64,000 bases of DNA from an uncultured Clostridia bacterium (lineage in GTDB: Bacteria > Bacillota > Clostridia > Oscillospirales > Ruminococcaceae): NCBI GenBank assembly GCA_947510165.1, contig CANNSB010000002.1, positions 1 to 64,000 of the forward strand, written 5' to 3'. Every line of letters begins with the position of its first letter. The first letter of the stretch is position 1. Made by a program: the position numbers and the translations under genes. This document shows, piece by piece, positions 27,505 through 36,388 of this stretch. The notes under the pieces were generated by a model. That model was given only the letters and a program-made list of their open reading frames with translations. It was not told the DNA's origin and searched no databases.

Positions 27505-28905
27505 TTGAAAATATATAATACATTAACAAGAAAAAAAGAGGAATTAGTTTCTATAAAAAACAAAGAGGTTAGTATATATGCGTGTGGACCAACGGTTTAT
27601 AACTATATACATATAGGAAATGCAAGGCCAATTTGTGTATTTGATGTTTTAAGAAGGTATTTGAAATATAAAGGAAATAAAGTTGTATTTGTTCAAAATT
27701 TTACAGATATAGATGATAAGATAATAAATAAAGCAATACAAGAAAAAGTTGATAGTTTAGAAATTTCTGAAAGGTATATAAAAGAGTATAAAAAAGATGC
27801 AGTAGGATTAAATATAATAGAACCAGATATGGTTCCTAAAGTTACAGAAAATTTAGATTCTATATCAAAGATGATAGAAGGGCTTTTAGAGAAAGGTTTT
27901 GCCTATAAAGTTGATGGAGATGTATATTTTCGTTCTGATAAATTTGAAGAATATGGAAAGTTGTCCAAAATGCCATTAGATTCACTAGAATCTGGAGCGA
28001 GGGTTGAAACAGGGAATAAAAAAGAAAGTCATTTAGATTTTGCGCTATGGAAAAAGGTTAAAATAGGAGAACCATCTTGGGAAACAAGTTTTGGAGAGGG
28101 TAGACCGGGATGGCATATAGAGTGTTCTGCGATGATAGAAAAAATATTTGGAGAAACAATAGATATTCATTGTGGTGGACAGGACTTAATATTTCCCCAT
28201 CATGAAAATGAGATTGCACAGAGTGAATGTTATTCTGGGAGAGAACTTGCAAAATATTGGATGCATAATGGATATATAAATGTTAATAATAAAAAAATGT
28301 CTAAATCTTTAAACAATTTTTTCACTGTTAGAGATGTAGCGGAAAAATATGGATATGAGCCAATAAGATTTATGATGATTCAAGCACATTACAGAAGTCC
28401 GATAAACTATACAATAGAAGTTATCGAAAGTTGTGTATCATCTTTGGAAAGGCTGTATAATTTTAGAGATAATATAAAATCACAAATAAAACAGAACACT
28501 AATGTTAAATATACAGATATACAAAAACAAATTATTCAGGAGTATAATACAGCTTTTAATAGATGTATGGATGATGATTTAAATACATCAGATGCTTTGG
28601 CTGTTATATTTGATATGGTTCGGGATATAAATATATATATATCTGATAGTGATAATATAAGTAGAATATATTTGGAAAATATATTAGTTTTATTTGAAAC
28701 ATTCACGAATATTTTGGGAATACTCTATAATATAAAACAAGAAGAAGATATACCAAAAGAGATAAAACAACTTGTAGAAGAAAGGATAAAATATAGAGGC
28801 GAAAAAGATTATAAAAAAGCTGATAATATAAGAGATATTATAGAGGAAAAAGGGTATAGTATTGTTGAAACAAAACAAGGAACAAAAATTTTTAAAAAAA
28901 ATTAG
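27505..28905 (+). CDS. cysS: Cysteinyl-tRNA synthetase
   Basis: Class I aminoacyl-tRNA synthetase charging tRNA-Cys. Zinc ligand Cys27 in ACGPTVYNYIHIGNARP (HIGH motif as HIGN), zinc/active-site residues in GWHIECSAM and FPHHENEIAQSE, and KMSKS at 264-268. I start at TTG 27505 because GGAGGA (27492-27497) is seven bases upstream; the in-frame ATG 27490 would place the ribosome binding site inside the gene. The resulting 466 aa equals the family length. No T-box leader is evident in the 68 bases after the preceding terminator. Confidence 0.95.
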   Translation: MKIYNTLTRKKEELVSIKNKEVSIYACGPTVYNYIHIGNARPICVFDVLRRYLKYKGNKVVFVQNFTDIDDKIINKAIQEKVDSLEISERYIKEYKKDAVGLNIIEPDMVPKVTENLDSISKMIEGLLEKGFAYKVDGDVYFRSDKFEEYGKLSKMPLDSLESGARVETGNKKESHLDFALWKKVKIGEPSWETSFGEGRPGWHIECSAMIEKIFGETIDIHCGGQDLIFPHHENEIAQSECYSGRELAKYWMHNGYINVNNKKMSKSLNNFFTVRDVAEKYGYEPIRFMMIQAHYRSPINYTIEVIESCVSSLERLYNFRDNIKSQIKQNTNVKYTDIQKQIIQEYNTAFNRCMDDDLNTSDALAVIFDMVRDINIYISDSDNISRIYLENILVLFETFTNILGILYNIKQEEDIPKEIKQLVEERIKYRGEKDYKKADNIRDIIEEKGYSIVETKQGTKIFKKN

Positions 28906-28927
28906 TTTTATATGAAGGGAAATATTT

Positions 28928-29875
28928 ATGGATTTTAATATAATAGGAATATCACTAAATCCATCTATGGATGTCACTATGTGGGTTGATAAAATAGATT
29001 TTGAAGAACCTGTAAAGCCGATAAAAGAAAAGGTTTATACAGGGGGAAAATCTATAAATGTTTCTAAGGTTTTATCATCTTTTAAAACAGAAAATAAAAT
29101 TATAGGAGTTGCAGGAAAGGATAATTTTGATGGATTTAAAAAGCTTTTAGAAAAAGATAAGATTATTTATGAGTTTTTTTTAGTTGAGGGAAGTGTTAGA
29201 GAGAATGTTTCTATAGTTTTAAAAGACAATAAGATGATAAAGATAAATCGAAGAGGCTGTGAAGTTGATTCAATGGTTTATAAAAACATTAAAGATGTTG
29301 TTGATAATCATATGGTTTTGGATAAAAAAAATATTTTGATGTTTTGTGGAAGTATGCCACCGAATTTGTCACCAGTAGATTATAAAAATTTTATAATTAG
29401 TTTTAAAGATGATAATAATCTAATTGTTATAGATAATGATATATTTTCATTGGAAGATATAAAAGAGATATCTCCATTTATAATAAAACCAAACCATCTA
29501 GAGATAGAAAAGATGCTAGGGAAAAAGGTTGATGGAAAAGAGGATTTATTTAAAAGTTTATATAAATTTGATGGATTTGTGGAAAATGTTATAGTTAGTT
29601 TTGGAGATGAAGGATTAGTATACTATAATGGAAAGACTAATAAATTATTGGATATTTCTGTTCCAAACATCTCTGTTAAATCAACAATTGGGGCTGGAGA
29701 TAGCGTATTAGCGGGGTTTATACATTATTATGTAAATGGAAAAAGTATAGAAGATTGCATAAAATTTGGGGCATCTTGTGGAACAATAGCGGTAACCGTA
29801 GAAGGGACAGATACAGTGGATCTAAAAGATGTTACACAATTTGTGGATAATATAAAAATAATACTAGATAATTAA
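28928..29875 (+). CDS. PfkB-family sugar-phosphate kinase (1-phosphofructokinase-like)
   Basis: Ribokinase-fold kinase. The N-terminal GGKSINVSKVLSSF and the C-terminal GAGDSVLAGF motif (255-258, catalytic base Asp258) are intact. ITLNP-like opening (ISLNPSMDVTMWV) and overall form resemble the FruK/LacC subgroup, which phosphorylates fructose-1-phosphate or tagatose-6-phosphate. No fructose PTS or repressor gene lies next to it, so the substrate cannot be fixed. 315 aa is standard. It sits 22 bases after cysS and is probably co-transcribed with it. Confidence 0.85.
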   Translation: MDFNIIGISLNPSMDVTMWVDKIDFEEPVKPIKEKVYTGGKSINVSKVLSSFKTENKIIGVAGKDNFDGFKKLLEKDKIIYEFFLVEGSVRENVSIVLKDNKMIKINRRGCEVDSMVYKNIKDVVDNHMVLDKKNILMFCGSMPPNLSPVDYKNFIISFKDDNNLIVIDNDIFSLEDIKEISPFIIKPNHLEIEKMLGKKVDGKEDLFKSLYKFDGFVENVIVSFGDEGLVYYNGKTNKLLDISVPNISVKSTIGAGDSVLAGFIHYYVNGKSIEDCIKFGASCGTIAVTVEGTDTVDLKDVTQFVDNIKIILDN

Positions 29876-29962
29876 ATTCCGACATTTTTTTTTAGCTAAC
29901 CAAAATATAATATCTATTATCAATTGGAATAAATTGGGAATTTTGGAAGTTAAAAATAACGG

Positions 29963-32317
29963 ATGGCGGTGTTTATTTTGAAGACAAAAAGTTTAGACGT
30001 TTCAACAAGTAGTTGGAGACTAGGTGATAAAAGTTTCGTTTTTCAGATGGCAAATCAAGTTATAGTTTTTGTTTTGGCGTTTATATTTTCTAATGCAAGA
30101 GTTTTAGGGATTATGGCGCCTTTCAATATTGCAGTTACAGCGGCGTTGCCTGTAAATTTATCTTACATATCTTTTTTAGGAAGCCTTATGGGTTATGTGT
30201 TTTTTGGAGGAATATCATCTAATATTTCAGCAATATTTTGTATGTTTCTAATAATAGTTGCAAAACAACTATTTATTAAATCACAGCTTTTAAAATATAA
30301 TATTTTAGGAGTTTCATTTTTAAGTGTTGGTATTACCTTTTTGATAGAAGGGTTAAACTTAGTTATTATTGGTATTAATATTTCAGGGATATTATTTGTA
30401 TTATCAGAAAGTCTTTTAGTAGGATCGATGACATATTTTACATTTATGTGTTTTAATTGTATTAATAAAGGAAAATTTTTAGGAGACTTAAATATATTTG
30501 AAAAGTCTAGTTTTATAATACTCTTTGGGCTATTTATATTATCTACAACAGGGATAGGTTTTTTCTTTATGAGTTTGGGGAATATAATTGGAATTCTAGC
30601 AATCCTTACTATGGCGTATAAATATGGTGTAGTAGGTGCCTCTATTTCTGGGATAGTTGTTGCTATGGCTATAACTTTATATAATCCAAATTTAATATAT
30701 CTAGCTAGTGGTTTTGTGGTAGCTGGTTTTTTGTCATCTATATTCAATAAACTAGGAAAATTTTTGATGGTTTCTGTATTCATGATTGTAAATTCTGTAG
30801 CTTTTATATTATTATCTAACGATATATCTATTTTTTCTGATGTTGTAGATATATTTTTATCTAGTATTATATTTTTAATGATTCCGGAAAAAGTATTTGA
30901 GTTTATATCTATAAATAAGACAGAAAAAAATTATACAGGAGTAATTAATGCAAATAACAGCATAAGTTCAAAGCTAAAATTTGCATCTAACACAATATCA
31001 GATTTACAGTTATCTGTAGAAAGTGTTTCTAAAAAAATAGATGGGCTAAATACGCAAAATGTTAGCAATATATTCCATGAAACAGCAAATAAAGTTTGTA
31101 AAAGTTGTGTTTATAATATGCAGTGTTGGGATAAAAATTATAATGAAACTATAAATGCTCTAGACAAAACTATAGAATGCATAAAGATAAAAAAAGAGAT
31201 AACAAAATTTGATCTACCTGTATATTTTCAACAAAAATGTAGGAGGATAGAATTGTTAGTTTCTGTTATAAATCTTTTTTATGATAATCAAATATCAAAA
31301 CAGATATCCAGTAAAAATTCTGCAGAGATGAGATATGTGGCAATGGAACAGTTTGACGCGATGTCAAACATGCTTTTTGATATAAGTGATGAAATTTCTG
31401 ATATTACAAGGGTAGATTATGAAAAGCAAGAAAAGGTTAGAAAATTATTTGAAAACAAAGGTTATCAAACTAGCGATATATCTGTATTGTTTGATAAATA
31501 TGGAAGAATATCGGTGGATGTATATCTATCAAATAGTTATATAGGGGATTTAAAGATAATAACAGAAGAACTTTCTGATAGTTTAGCAAGAGATTTAGAA
31601 ATTCCATCTATAATAAGACTTAAAGATAATAGCAAGATGAGTTTTTTTGAAAAAGCAAATTATTCTATAGATTTTTGCAGTAAGCAGTATGCGATTGATA
31701 AAACTAACATTTGTGGTGATAGCTATGAGTTTTTTGTAGACAGTAGAGGGTGTGCAAATCTTATATTAAGCGATGGGATGGGTAGTGGAAAAAAAGCTGC
31801 AATTGATAGTATGATGACATGCTCTTTAATACTTAAATTGATAAAAGCAGGATTTGGATTTAGCACAGCGATAAAATTGATAAATTCATCTCTTTTGATA
31901 AAATCTAAAGAAGAATCGTTGGCTACATTGGACATAACCACGATAGATCTTTATACAGGGAAGGTTAAATTTAATAAGGCGGGAGGGTGCACATCGTTTT
32001 TATACAAAGGGGGGAGAGTTTTAAAATTTGAGGGAAATTCTTTACCAATAGGAATACTAAATGGAGCAGCATTTGATAGCCAAAATTCCAGTATAGATAA
32101 TAATAGTATCTTGGTTATGGTTTCTGATGGAGTTTTATCAACAGGGGTAGAATGGATAGAAATGGAGCTAAAATTGTATAAAAAGCAAACAGCAGAAGAG
32201 ATATGCAGCGTAATATCTAGAGAGGCAAAAAGAAGATTACATAAAAATGATCAAGATGATATAACAGTTATGGTAGCGAAATTTGGAAAATTAAATCATT
32301 CATTTAATGTTGTGTAA
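29963..32317 (+). CDS. spoIIE: Stage II sporulation protein E (SpoIIE phosphatase)
   Basis: Membrane PP2C-type phosphatase that dephosphorylates SpoIIAA, releasing sigma-F in the forespore; its targets are encoded at 56.1-57.5 kb of this window. The first ~330 residues hold about ten transmembrane helices, then a regulatory region with a Cys-rich CKSCVYNMQCW segment, and the phosphatase domain (from about 575) with metal-binding Asp586 (CGDSYEF) and Asp604 (SDGMGSG). 784 aa is close to B. subtilis SpoIIE. The start is uncertain: ATG 29963 has GGAAG 13 bases upstream, while TTG 29978 has GGCGGTG six bases upstream and would shorten it by five residues. Confidence 0.93.
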   Translation: MAVFILKTKSLDVSTSSWRLGDKSFVFQMANQVIVFVLAFIFSNARVLGIMAPFNIAVTAALPVNLSYISFLGSLMGYVFFGGISSNISAIFCMFLIIVAKQLFIKSQLLKYNILGVSFLSVGITFLIEGLNLVIIGINISGILFVLSESLLVGSMTYFTFMCFNCINKGKFLGDLNIFEKSSFIILFGLFILSTTGIGFFFMSLGNIIGILAILTMAYKYGVVGASISGIVVAMAITLYNPNLIYLASGFVVAGFLSSIFNKLGKFLMVSVFMIVNSVAFILLSNDISIFSDVVDIFLSSIIFLMIPEKVFEFISINKTEKNYTGVINANNSISSKLKFASNTISDLQLSVESVSKKIDGLNTQNVSNIFHETANKVCKSCVYNMQCWDKNYNETINALDKTIECIKIKKEITKFDLPVYFQQKCRRIELLVSVINLFYDNQISKQISSKNSAEMRYVAMEQFDAMSNMLFDISDEISDITRVDYEKQEKVRKLFENKGYQTSDISVLFDKYGRISVDVYLSNSYIGDLKIITEELSDSLARDLEIPSIIRLKDNSKMSFFEKANYSIDFCSKQYAIDKTNICGDSYEFFVDSRGCANLILSDGMGSGKKAAIDSMMTCSLILKLIKAGFGFSTAIKLINSSLLIKSKEESLATLDITTIDLYTGKVKFNKAGGCTSFLYKGGRVLKFEGNSLPIGILNGAAFDSQNSSIDNNSILVMVSDGVLSTGVEWIEMELKLYKKQTAEEICSVISREAKRRLHKNDQDDITVMVAKFGKLNHSFNVV

Positions 32318-32340
32318 ATAGAGTGTGTAAAGATAAAAAC

Positions 32341-32369
32341 TTGACAAAAAAGTGTGCATTTAGTATAAT
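32341..32369 (+). promoter_or_regulatory. Consensus sigma-A promoter of ylxM-ffh operon
   Basis: TTGACA at 32341-32346, exactly 17 bases, then TATAAT at 32364-32369: a perfect match to consensus, placed 38 bases before ylxM. It should drive the SRP and ribosome-maturation operon strongly. Confidence 0.92.
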
Positions 32370-32407
32370 AGGATGACAAAAGAATGTTTTTATAGGTTGA
32401 TGATATA

Positions 32408-32761
32408 TTGAATAAATTAGATATGATTCCATTTTTTGATATATATGGTTGCTTGCTTAAAGAAAAACAGAGAGAGATATTAGAAAATTATTATAACGGT
32501 GATTTATCTTTTTCTGAAATTTCTCAAAATGAAGGAATCACAAGACAGGGCATTAGTGATAATATTAAGAGGTCTGAGATGGCTCTTTTAAAATTTGAAG
32601 ATAAATTAAAACTTGTATCTTTGTTAAACTCTTTACAAGGATGTATAGAAGATATTGATGAAAATAGTTTACAAAACGAAATTTCTTTAAATAGTATCTA
32701 TCTAAAAAAAATTTTAGAAATGAAAAATATTTTAGATAGATATATAACAGATATTATTTAA
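32408..32761 (+). CDS. ylxM: YlxM family DNA-binding-like protein
   Basis: A 117-aa helical protein of the UPF0122/YlxM family, always found beside ffh in Firmicutes and reported to stimulate SRP GTPase activity in streptococci. The N-terminal half resembles sigma-70 region 4: LKEKQREILENYYNGDLSFSEIS followed by ITRQGISDNIKRSE. The start is TTG 32408, with only a weak AGGTTGATG before it. ffh follows after 27 bases behind a strong AAGGAGGTGG. Confidence 0.9.
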   Translation: MNKLDMIPFFDIYGCLLKEKQREILENYYNGDLSFSEISQNEGITRQGISDNIKRSEMALLKFEDKLKLVSLLNSLQGCIEDIDENSLQNEISLNSIYLKKILEMKNILDRYITDII

Positions 32762-32788
32762 AAAAATTATAAAAAGGAGGTGGTTTTA

Positions 32789-34126
32789 ATGGCATTTGAA
32801 AGTCTTTCTGAAAGGTTATCAGCAACCTTTAAAAAGCTTAGGCTTCGTGGAAGATTAAAAGAATCAGATGTTAAAGATGCTATGAGAGAGGTGAAACTTT
32901 CTTTATTGGAGGCTGATGTTAATTATAAAGTTGTAAAAGATTTTATAAACTCTGTTACAGATAAATCAGTTGGGGAAGATGTTTTAAAAAGTCTAACTCC
33001 AGCGCAACAAGTTATAAAGATAGTTGATAATGAACTTAGCTCGCTCATGGGAACAGAAGCTGAAAAGATAAATTTCCCATCAAAACCACCTTGTATAATT
33101 ATGATGTGCGGATTACAGGGAAGTGGAAAAACAACCCATACGGGAAAATTGGCAAAAAAGTTTAAATCTATGGGTCATAGACCGTTGGTTGTTGCTTGTG
33201 ATGTTTATAGACCTGCTGCTATAGAACAACTTAAAGTTGTTTCGGAGCTTGCAGGAGTTCATTTTTTTGAAAAGGGACAGATCTCACCAATAGAAATAGC
33301 AAAAGAATCTTTGAAGCATGGAAAAGACCATGGATTTGATGTTATTATATTGGACACTGCGGGGAGGCTTCATGTAGATGAAACTCTTATGCAGGAACTT
33401 AAAGATATCAAACAAGCTGTAAATCCCACTGAAATTTTATTTGTTGTAGATGCAATGACGGGGCAGGATGCTGTTAATGTTGCTCAAAGTTTTAATGAAT
33501 CTTTAGAGATTGATGGAGTTATTTTAACTAAGTTGGACGGAGATACAAGGGGAGGGGCGGCCCTTTCTATAAGAGCAGTTACAGGAAAGCCTATAAAATT
33601 TGTTGGAATAGGCGAAAAGGTAGATGATCTTGAAGAATTTTATCCGGATAGAATGGCTTCTCGTATTTTGGGAATGGGAGATGTTTTGACCCTTATAGAA
33701 AAAGCCCAAAATAATGTAGACGATCTAGAGGCTGAGAGGATTACGAAAAAATTTAAAGAAAATAAATTTGATTTAAATGATCTTTTAATGCAGATGAAAC
33801 ATATTCAAGGTATGGGATCTATTAAGCAAGTTTTATCCATGTTACCAGGAATTTCTGGAAAGATAAAAGACGAAGATATAGATGAAAAGCAGATAACTAG
33901 AGTAGAAGCAATTATAACTTCTATGACTCCGTATGAACGGGAAAAACCTTCTGTAATAAATCATAATAGAAAAGTTCGTATATCCAAAGGTTGTGGAATG
34001 AAGATAGAAGATGTTAATAGGCTTTTAAAACAGTTTGAACAGATGCAAAAGATGATGAAAAAGCTTTCTGGTTCTGGGTTTGGAAAAAAGCCTAAAGGCA
34101 ATAAAAAGATGAAACTTCCTAGATAA
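32789..34126 (+). CDS. ffh: Signal recognition particle protein Ffh
   Basis: SRP54 GTPase that binds signal peptides and 4.5S/6S-type SRP RNA for co-translational targeting. N domain (1-90), G domain with G1 GLQGSGKTTH (from 108), DTAGRLHVD, TKLDGDTRGGAA, and M domain (about 300-445) with Met-rich helices and the RNA-binding RISKGCG segment. I use ATG 32789 with AGGAGG (32775-32780) upstream; GTG 32780 would overlap the ribosome binding site. 445 aa is typical. Confidence 0.97.
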   Translation: MAFESLSERLSATFKKLRLRGRLKESDVKDAMREVKLSLLEADVNYKVVKDFINSVTDKSVGEDVLKSLTPAQQVIKIVDNELSSLMGTEAEKINFPSKPPCIIMMCGLQGSGKTTHTGKLAKKFKSMGHRPLVVACDVYRPAAIEQLKVVSELAGVHFFEKGQISPIEIAKESLKHGKDHGFDVIILDTAGRLHVDETLMQELKDIKQAVNPTEILFVVDAMTGQDAVNVAQSFNESLEIDGVILTKLDGDTRGGAALSIRAVTGKPIKFVGIGEKVDDLEEFYPDRMASRILGMGDVLTLIEKAQNNVDDLEAERITKKFKENKFDLNDLLMQMKHIQGMGSIKQVLSMLPGISGKIKDEDIDEKQITRVEAIITSMTPYEREKPSVINHNRKVRISKGCGMKIEDVNRLLKQFEQMQKMMKKLSGSGFGKKPKGNKKMKLPR

Positions 34127-34202
34127 AATTATTTAGCTTATACTCTTGGATAGATTCAAGGTGTAATATATATATCAATAATATGAAAGAGGTGAAAATA
34201 AT

Positions 34203-34445
34203 ATGGCTGTAAAAATTAGATTAAGAAGAATGGGTGCAAAAAAAGCTCCTTTTTATAGAATAGTTGTGGCTGATTCAAGATCTCCTAGAGATGGTAGATG
34301 TATAAAAGAACTAGGATATTATGATCCAACAAAAAGTCCATCTGTTGTTAAAGTTGATGCGGATGAAACTAGAAAATGGATTTCTACAGGAGCACAACCA
34401 ACAGATATAGTAAAAAAATTACTTAAAGACAACAATGTTATATAA
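34203..34445 (+). CDS. rpsP: 30S ribosomal protein S16
   Basis: bS16, 80 aa. The N-terminus [24 protein letters not shown] is characteristic (first part shown is typical VKIRL-RMG-KK-P-YRIVV pattern), and [12 protein letters not shown] follows. It binds 16S rRNA during assembly. AAAGAGGTG lies upstream of the ATG. Its position between ffh and khpA-rimM-trmD is the conserved Firmicutes order. Confidence 0.97.
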   Translation: MAVKIRLRRMGAKKAPFYRIVVADSRSPRDGRCIKELGYYDPTKSPSVVKVDADETRKWISTGAQPTDIVKKLLKDNNVI

Positions 34446-34472
34446 TTTTTAAAATAAAAGAGGTTGGTATTT

Positions 34473-34706
34473 ATGAAGGAATTATTAATTCAAATAGCGC
34501 AAGGACTAGTAGAAGACAAAAGTTCTGTAACTGTTTTAGTTGATGAGCCAAATGAAGATGGTGTTGTTATATATCATCTAAGTGTTGGTCAAGAGGACAA
34601 AGGTAGAGTTATAGGAAAGCAAGGACGTATTGCGAAAGCTATAAGAATAGTTATGAGAGCTGCAGCTAGCAGAGTTGGCGAGAAAATTTTAGTTGAAATA
34701 GACTAG
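34473..34706 (+). CDS. khpA: KH-domain RNA-binding protein KhpA
   Basis: A 77-aa type II KH domain with the GKQG loop (VIGKQGRIAKAIR). It binds RNA with partner KhpB and affects division and cell elongation in Firmicutes. I use ATG 34473, nine bases after AAAAGAGG (34456-34463), instead of the in-frame TTG 34464. It sits between rpsP and rimM, its usual site. Confidence 0.94.
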   Translation: MKELLIQIAQGLVEDKSSVTVLVDEPNEDGVVIYHLSVGQEDKGRVIGKQGRIAKAIRIVMRAAASRVGEKILVEID

Positions 34707-34719
34707 AATATATAAATAA

Positions 34720-34770
34720 TAGATAATAAATTTAGGGAAGGCGTTTAGCTTTCCCTAAATTTATTATCTA
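34720..34770 (+). other. Long perfect hairpin between khpA and rimM
   Basis: Bases 34720-34739 pair perfectly with 34751-34770 (20 bp); three further pairs inside (GGC with GCT) leave a 5-base loop. There is no U-tract after it, and the rimM ribosome binding site follows closely. It may be an RNA processing site, attenuator or leaky terminator separating two parts of the operon. Confidence 0.85.
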
Positions 34771-34790
34771 AAAGCAAATGAGGAATATGT

Positions 34791-35297
34791 ATGAGTAAAG
34801 AGTATTTAGAAGTTGGAAAATTAGTTGGTCATCATGGGATAAAAGGAGAGTTAAAAATATTATATATGTGTGATGGATATGATTTTATTCAAGAATTTGA
34901 TGAATTTTATTTAGGAAAATCAAAAGAAAAAATATTTGTTGAAACTATAAGAGAAAATAAAAACACAGCAGTTGCTAAGTTTAAAGGGATATCTAGAAGA
35001 GAAGAATCGGAAAAATTTATAGGAGAAAAAATATATATAGATAAGCAAGATATTAGCCTAGAAGAGGGGAGGTATTTTGTTAAAGATGTTATAGGTTGTG
35101 AAGTTTTTGATGTAGATAGTGAAGAGAGTTATGGAGAAATTTTGGATATAATACAAACAGGAGCTAATGATGTTTATATTTCTAAGGGAAATGGGAGAGA
35201 ATATTTAATACCAGTTATAGAAAAGGTTATAATTGATATAAATATTGCTGAAAAAAAAGTTATAATAAAGCCACTAGAAGGGTTATTTGATGTATGA
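34791..35297 (+). CDS. rimM: 16S rRNA processing protein RimM
   Basis: A 168-aa 30S maturation factor that binds ribosomal protein uS19. N-terminal RimM beta-barrel (EVGKLVGHHGIKGELKI) and C-terminal PRC-barrel (VIGCEVFDVDSEESYGEI, YLIPVIEKVI). ATGA overlap with trmD at 35294-35297 implies coupled translation. Confidence 0.95.
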   Translation: MSKEYLEVGKLVGHHGIKGELKILYMCDGYDFIQEFDEFYLGKSKEKIFVETIRENKNTAVAKFKGISRREESEKFIGEKIYIDKQDISLEEGRYFVKDVIGCEVFDVDSEESYGEILDIIQTGANDVYISKGNGREYLIPVIEKVIIDINIAEKKVIIKPLEGLFDV

Positions 35298-36007
35298 TAT
35301 TTAAGGTTGGGACACTCTTTCCAGAAATATGTGATGCTTATGTAAATAAAAGCATTATAGGTAGAGCGAAAGAAAAAGGTCATATAGAGATAAAATGTTA
35401 TAATATAAGAGATTATACAGAAGATAAACATAAGAGAGTTGATGATTATCCTTTTGGGGGAGGAAAAGGGATGCTTATACAAGCGGAACCAGTTTATAAA
35501 TGCTATTTAGGTATGATGGAAGATAGCGTGGATAAGATGCCTTATGTAATTAATATGTCTCCAAGGGGAAAAAAGTTGACCCAAGAATATTGTAAAGAAC
35601 TTTCAAAAAAAAGAGAAATTTTTATAATATGTGGACATTATGAAGGTATAGATCAAAGGGTTATTGATAAAATTGTTGATCAAGAGGTTTCTATTGGAGA
35701 TTATGTTATGACAGGTGGAGAGTTGGGGGCTTTAGTTTTAATAGATTCTATATCTAGATTATGTAATGGGGTTTTGTCTGAACGAGTTTGTTTTGAGGAT
35801 GAAAGTCATTATAATGGTTTGTTAGAATATAATCAATATACTAGACCTAGAAATTGGAGAGGTGTAGAAGTTCCAGAAGTTTTGATTTCGGGACATTTTA
35901 AAAATATAGAGGAGTATAAAAAAGAAAATTCTATAGATCAAACAAAAGAAAAAAGGTTAGATTTATATAATGAATATATTTTAAATAAAGATACAAATAA
36001 TCAATAA
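35294..36007 (+). CDS. trmD: tRNA (guanine-37-N1)-methyltransferase
   Basis: SPOUT methyltransferase making m1G37 in tRNAs that read CNN codons, preventing frameshifting. Seen: the DDYPFGGGKGM segment near 50-60, the knot motifs GHYEGIDQRV and SIGDYVMTGGELGALVLID, and YTRPRNWRGVEVPEVLISGHF near the end. 237 aa is normal. It ends the SRP/ribosome operon; rplS, which often follows, is absent here. Confidence 0.96.
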   Translation: MIFKVGTLFPEICDAYVNKSIIGRAKEKGHIEIKCYNIRDYTEDKHKRVDDYPFGGGKGMLIQAEPVYKCYLGMMEDSVDKMPYVINMSPRGKKLTQEYCKELSKKREIFIICGHYEGIDQRVIDKIVDQEVSIGDYVMTGGELGALVLIDSISRLCNGVLSERVCFEDESHYNGLLEYNQYTRPRNWRGVEVPEVLISGHFKNIEEYKKENSIDQTKEKRLDLYNEYILNKDTNNQ

Positions 36008-36024
36008 TATAGATGTATATATTA

Positions 36025-36053
36025 TTGATAAAAGATTAAATAATTGTTATAAT
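36025..36053 (+). promoter_or_regulatory. Promoter of the HPr-like gene
   Basis: TTGATA (36025-36030), 17 bases, TATAAT (36048-36053). It lies 41 bases before the ATG, giving the HPr-uvrC pair independent expression. Confidence 0.8.
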
Positions 36054-36093
36054 AATTTTTAATATAGTAAAGGGTAGATAGGAGGATTTTTAT

Positions 36094-36357
36094 ATGTATA
36101 TGAAAGAAGTAGTTGTAAAAAATGAGATAGGACTTCATGCAAGACCAGCAACATTTTTTATTCAAACAGCAAATAAATACAAATCATCTATATGGATAGA
36201 AAAAGACGAAAGAAGAGTTAATGCAAAAAGTCTATTAGGTGTTTTGTCTTTAGGAATAGTTGGGGGGACAACTGTAAAACTTTTTGCAGATGGATCAGAT
36301 GAAAATGAAGCGATAAGTGGATTAATAAAAATGATACATGATGGACTGTTTGAATAA
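36094..36357 (+). CDS. HPr-family phosphocarrier protein
   Basis: An 87-aa HPr fold. The active histidine lies in GLHARPA (His17 with this start) and the regulatory serine region reads AKSLLGVLSLG (normally KSIMGVMSLG), so both the PTS phosphorylation site and the HprK site appear conserved. GGAGG is eight bases before ATG 36094; ATG 36100 is an alternative. No ptsI, EII or hprK is nearby, so it may be the main PTS HPr encoded alone or a Crh-like regulatory version. It is 31 bases upstream of uvrC. Confidence 0.9.
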   Translation: MYMKEVVVKNEIGLHARPATFFIQTANKYKSSIWIEKDERRVNAKSLLGVLSLGIVGGTTVKLFADGSDENEAISGLIKMIHDGLFE

Positions 36358-36388
36358 TTTTATTTAAATTGTTAGGGGATTTTTGTTT

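Noticed and set aside
29878-29884. Spo0A box (TCCGACA) upstream of spoIIE
   Set aside because: One mismatch from TTCGNCA, no properly placed promoter next to it, and such near matches are frequent by chance.
30193-30783. 196-codon open frame on the minus strand
   Set aside because: It lies fully opposite the membrane domain of spoIIE, has no ribosome binding site, and its Ile/Pro/Asn-rich translation mirrors the hydrophobic codons of the real gene.
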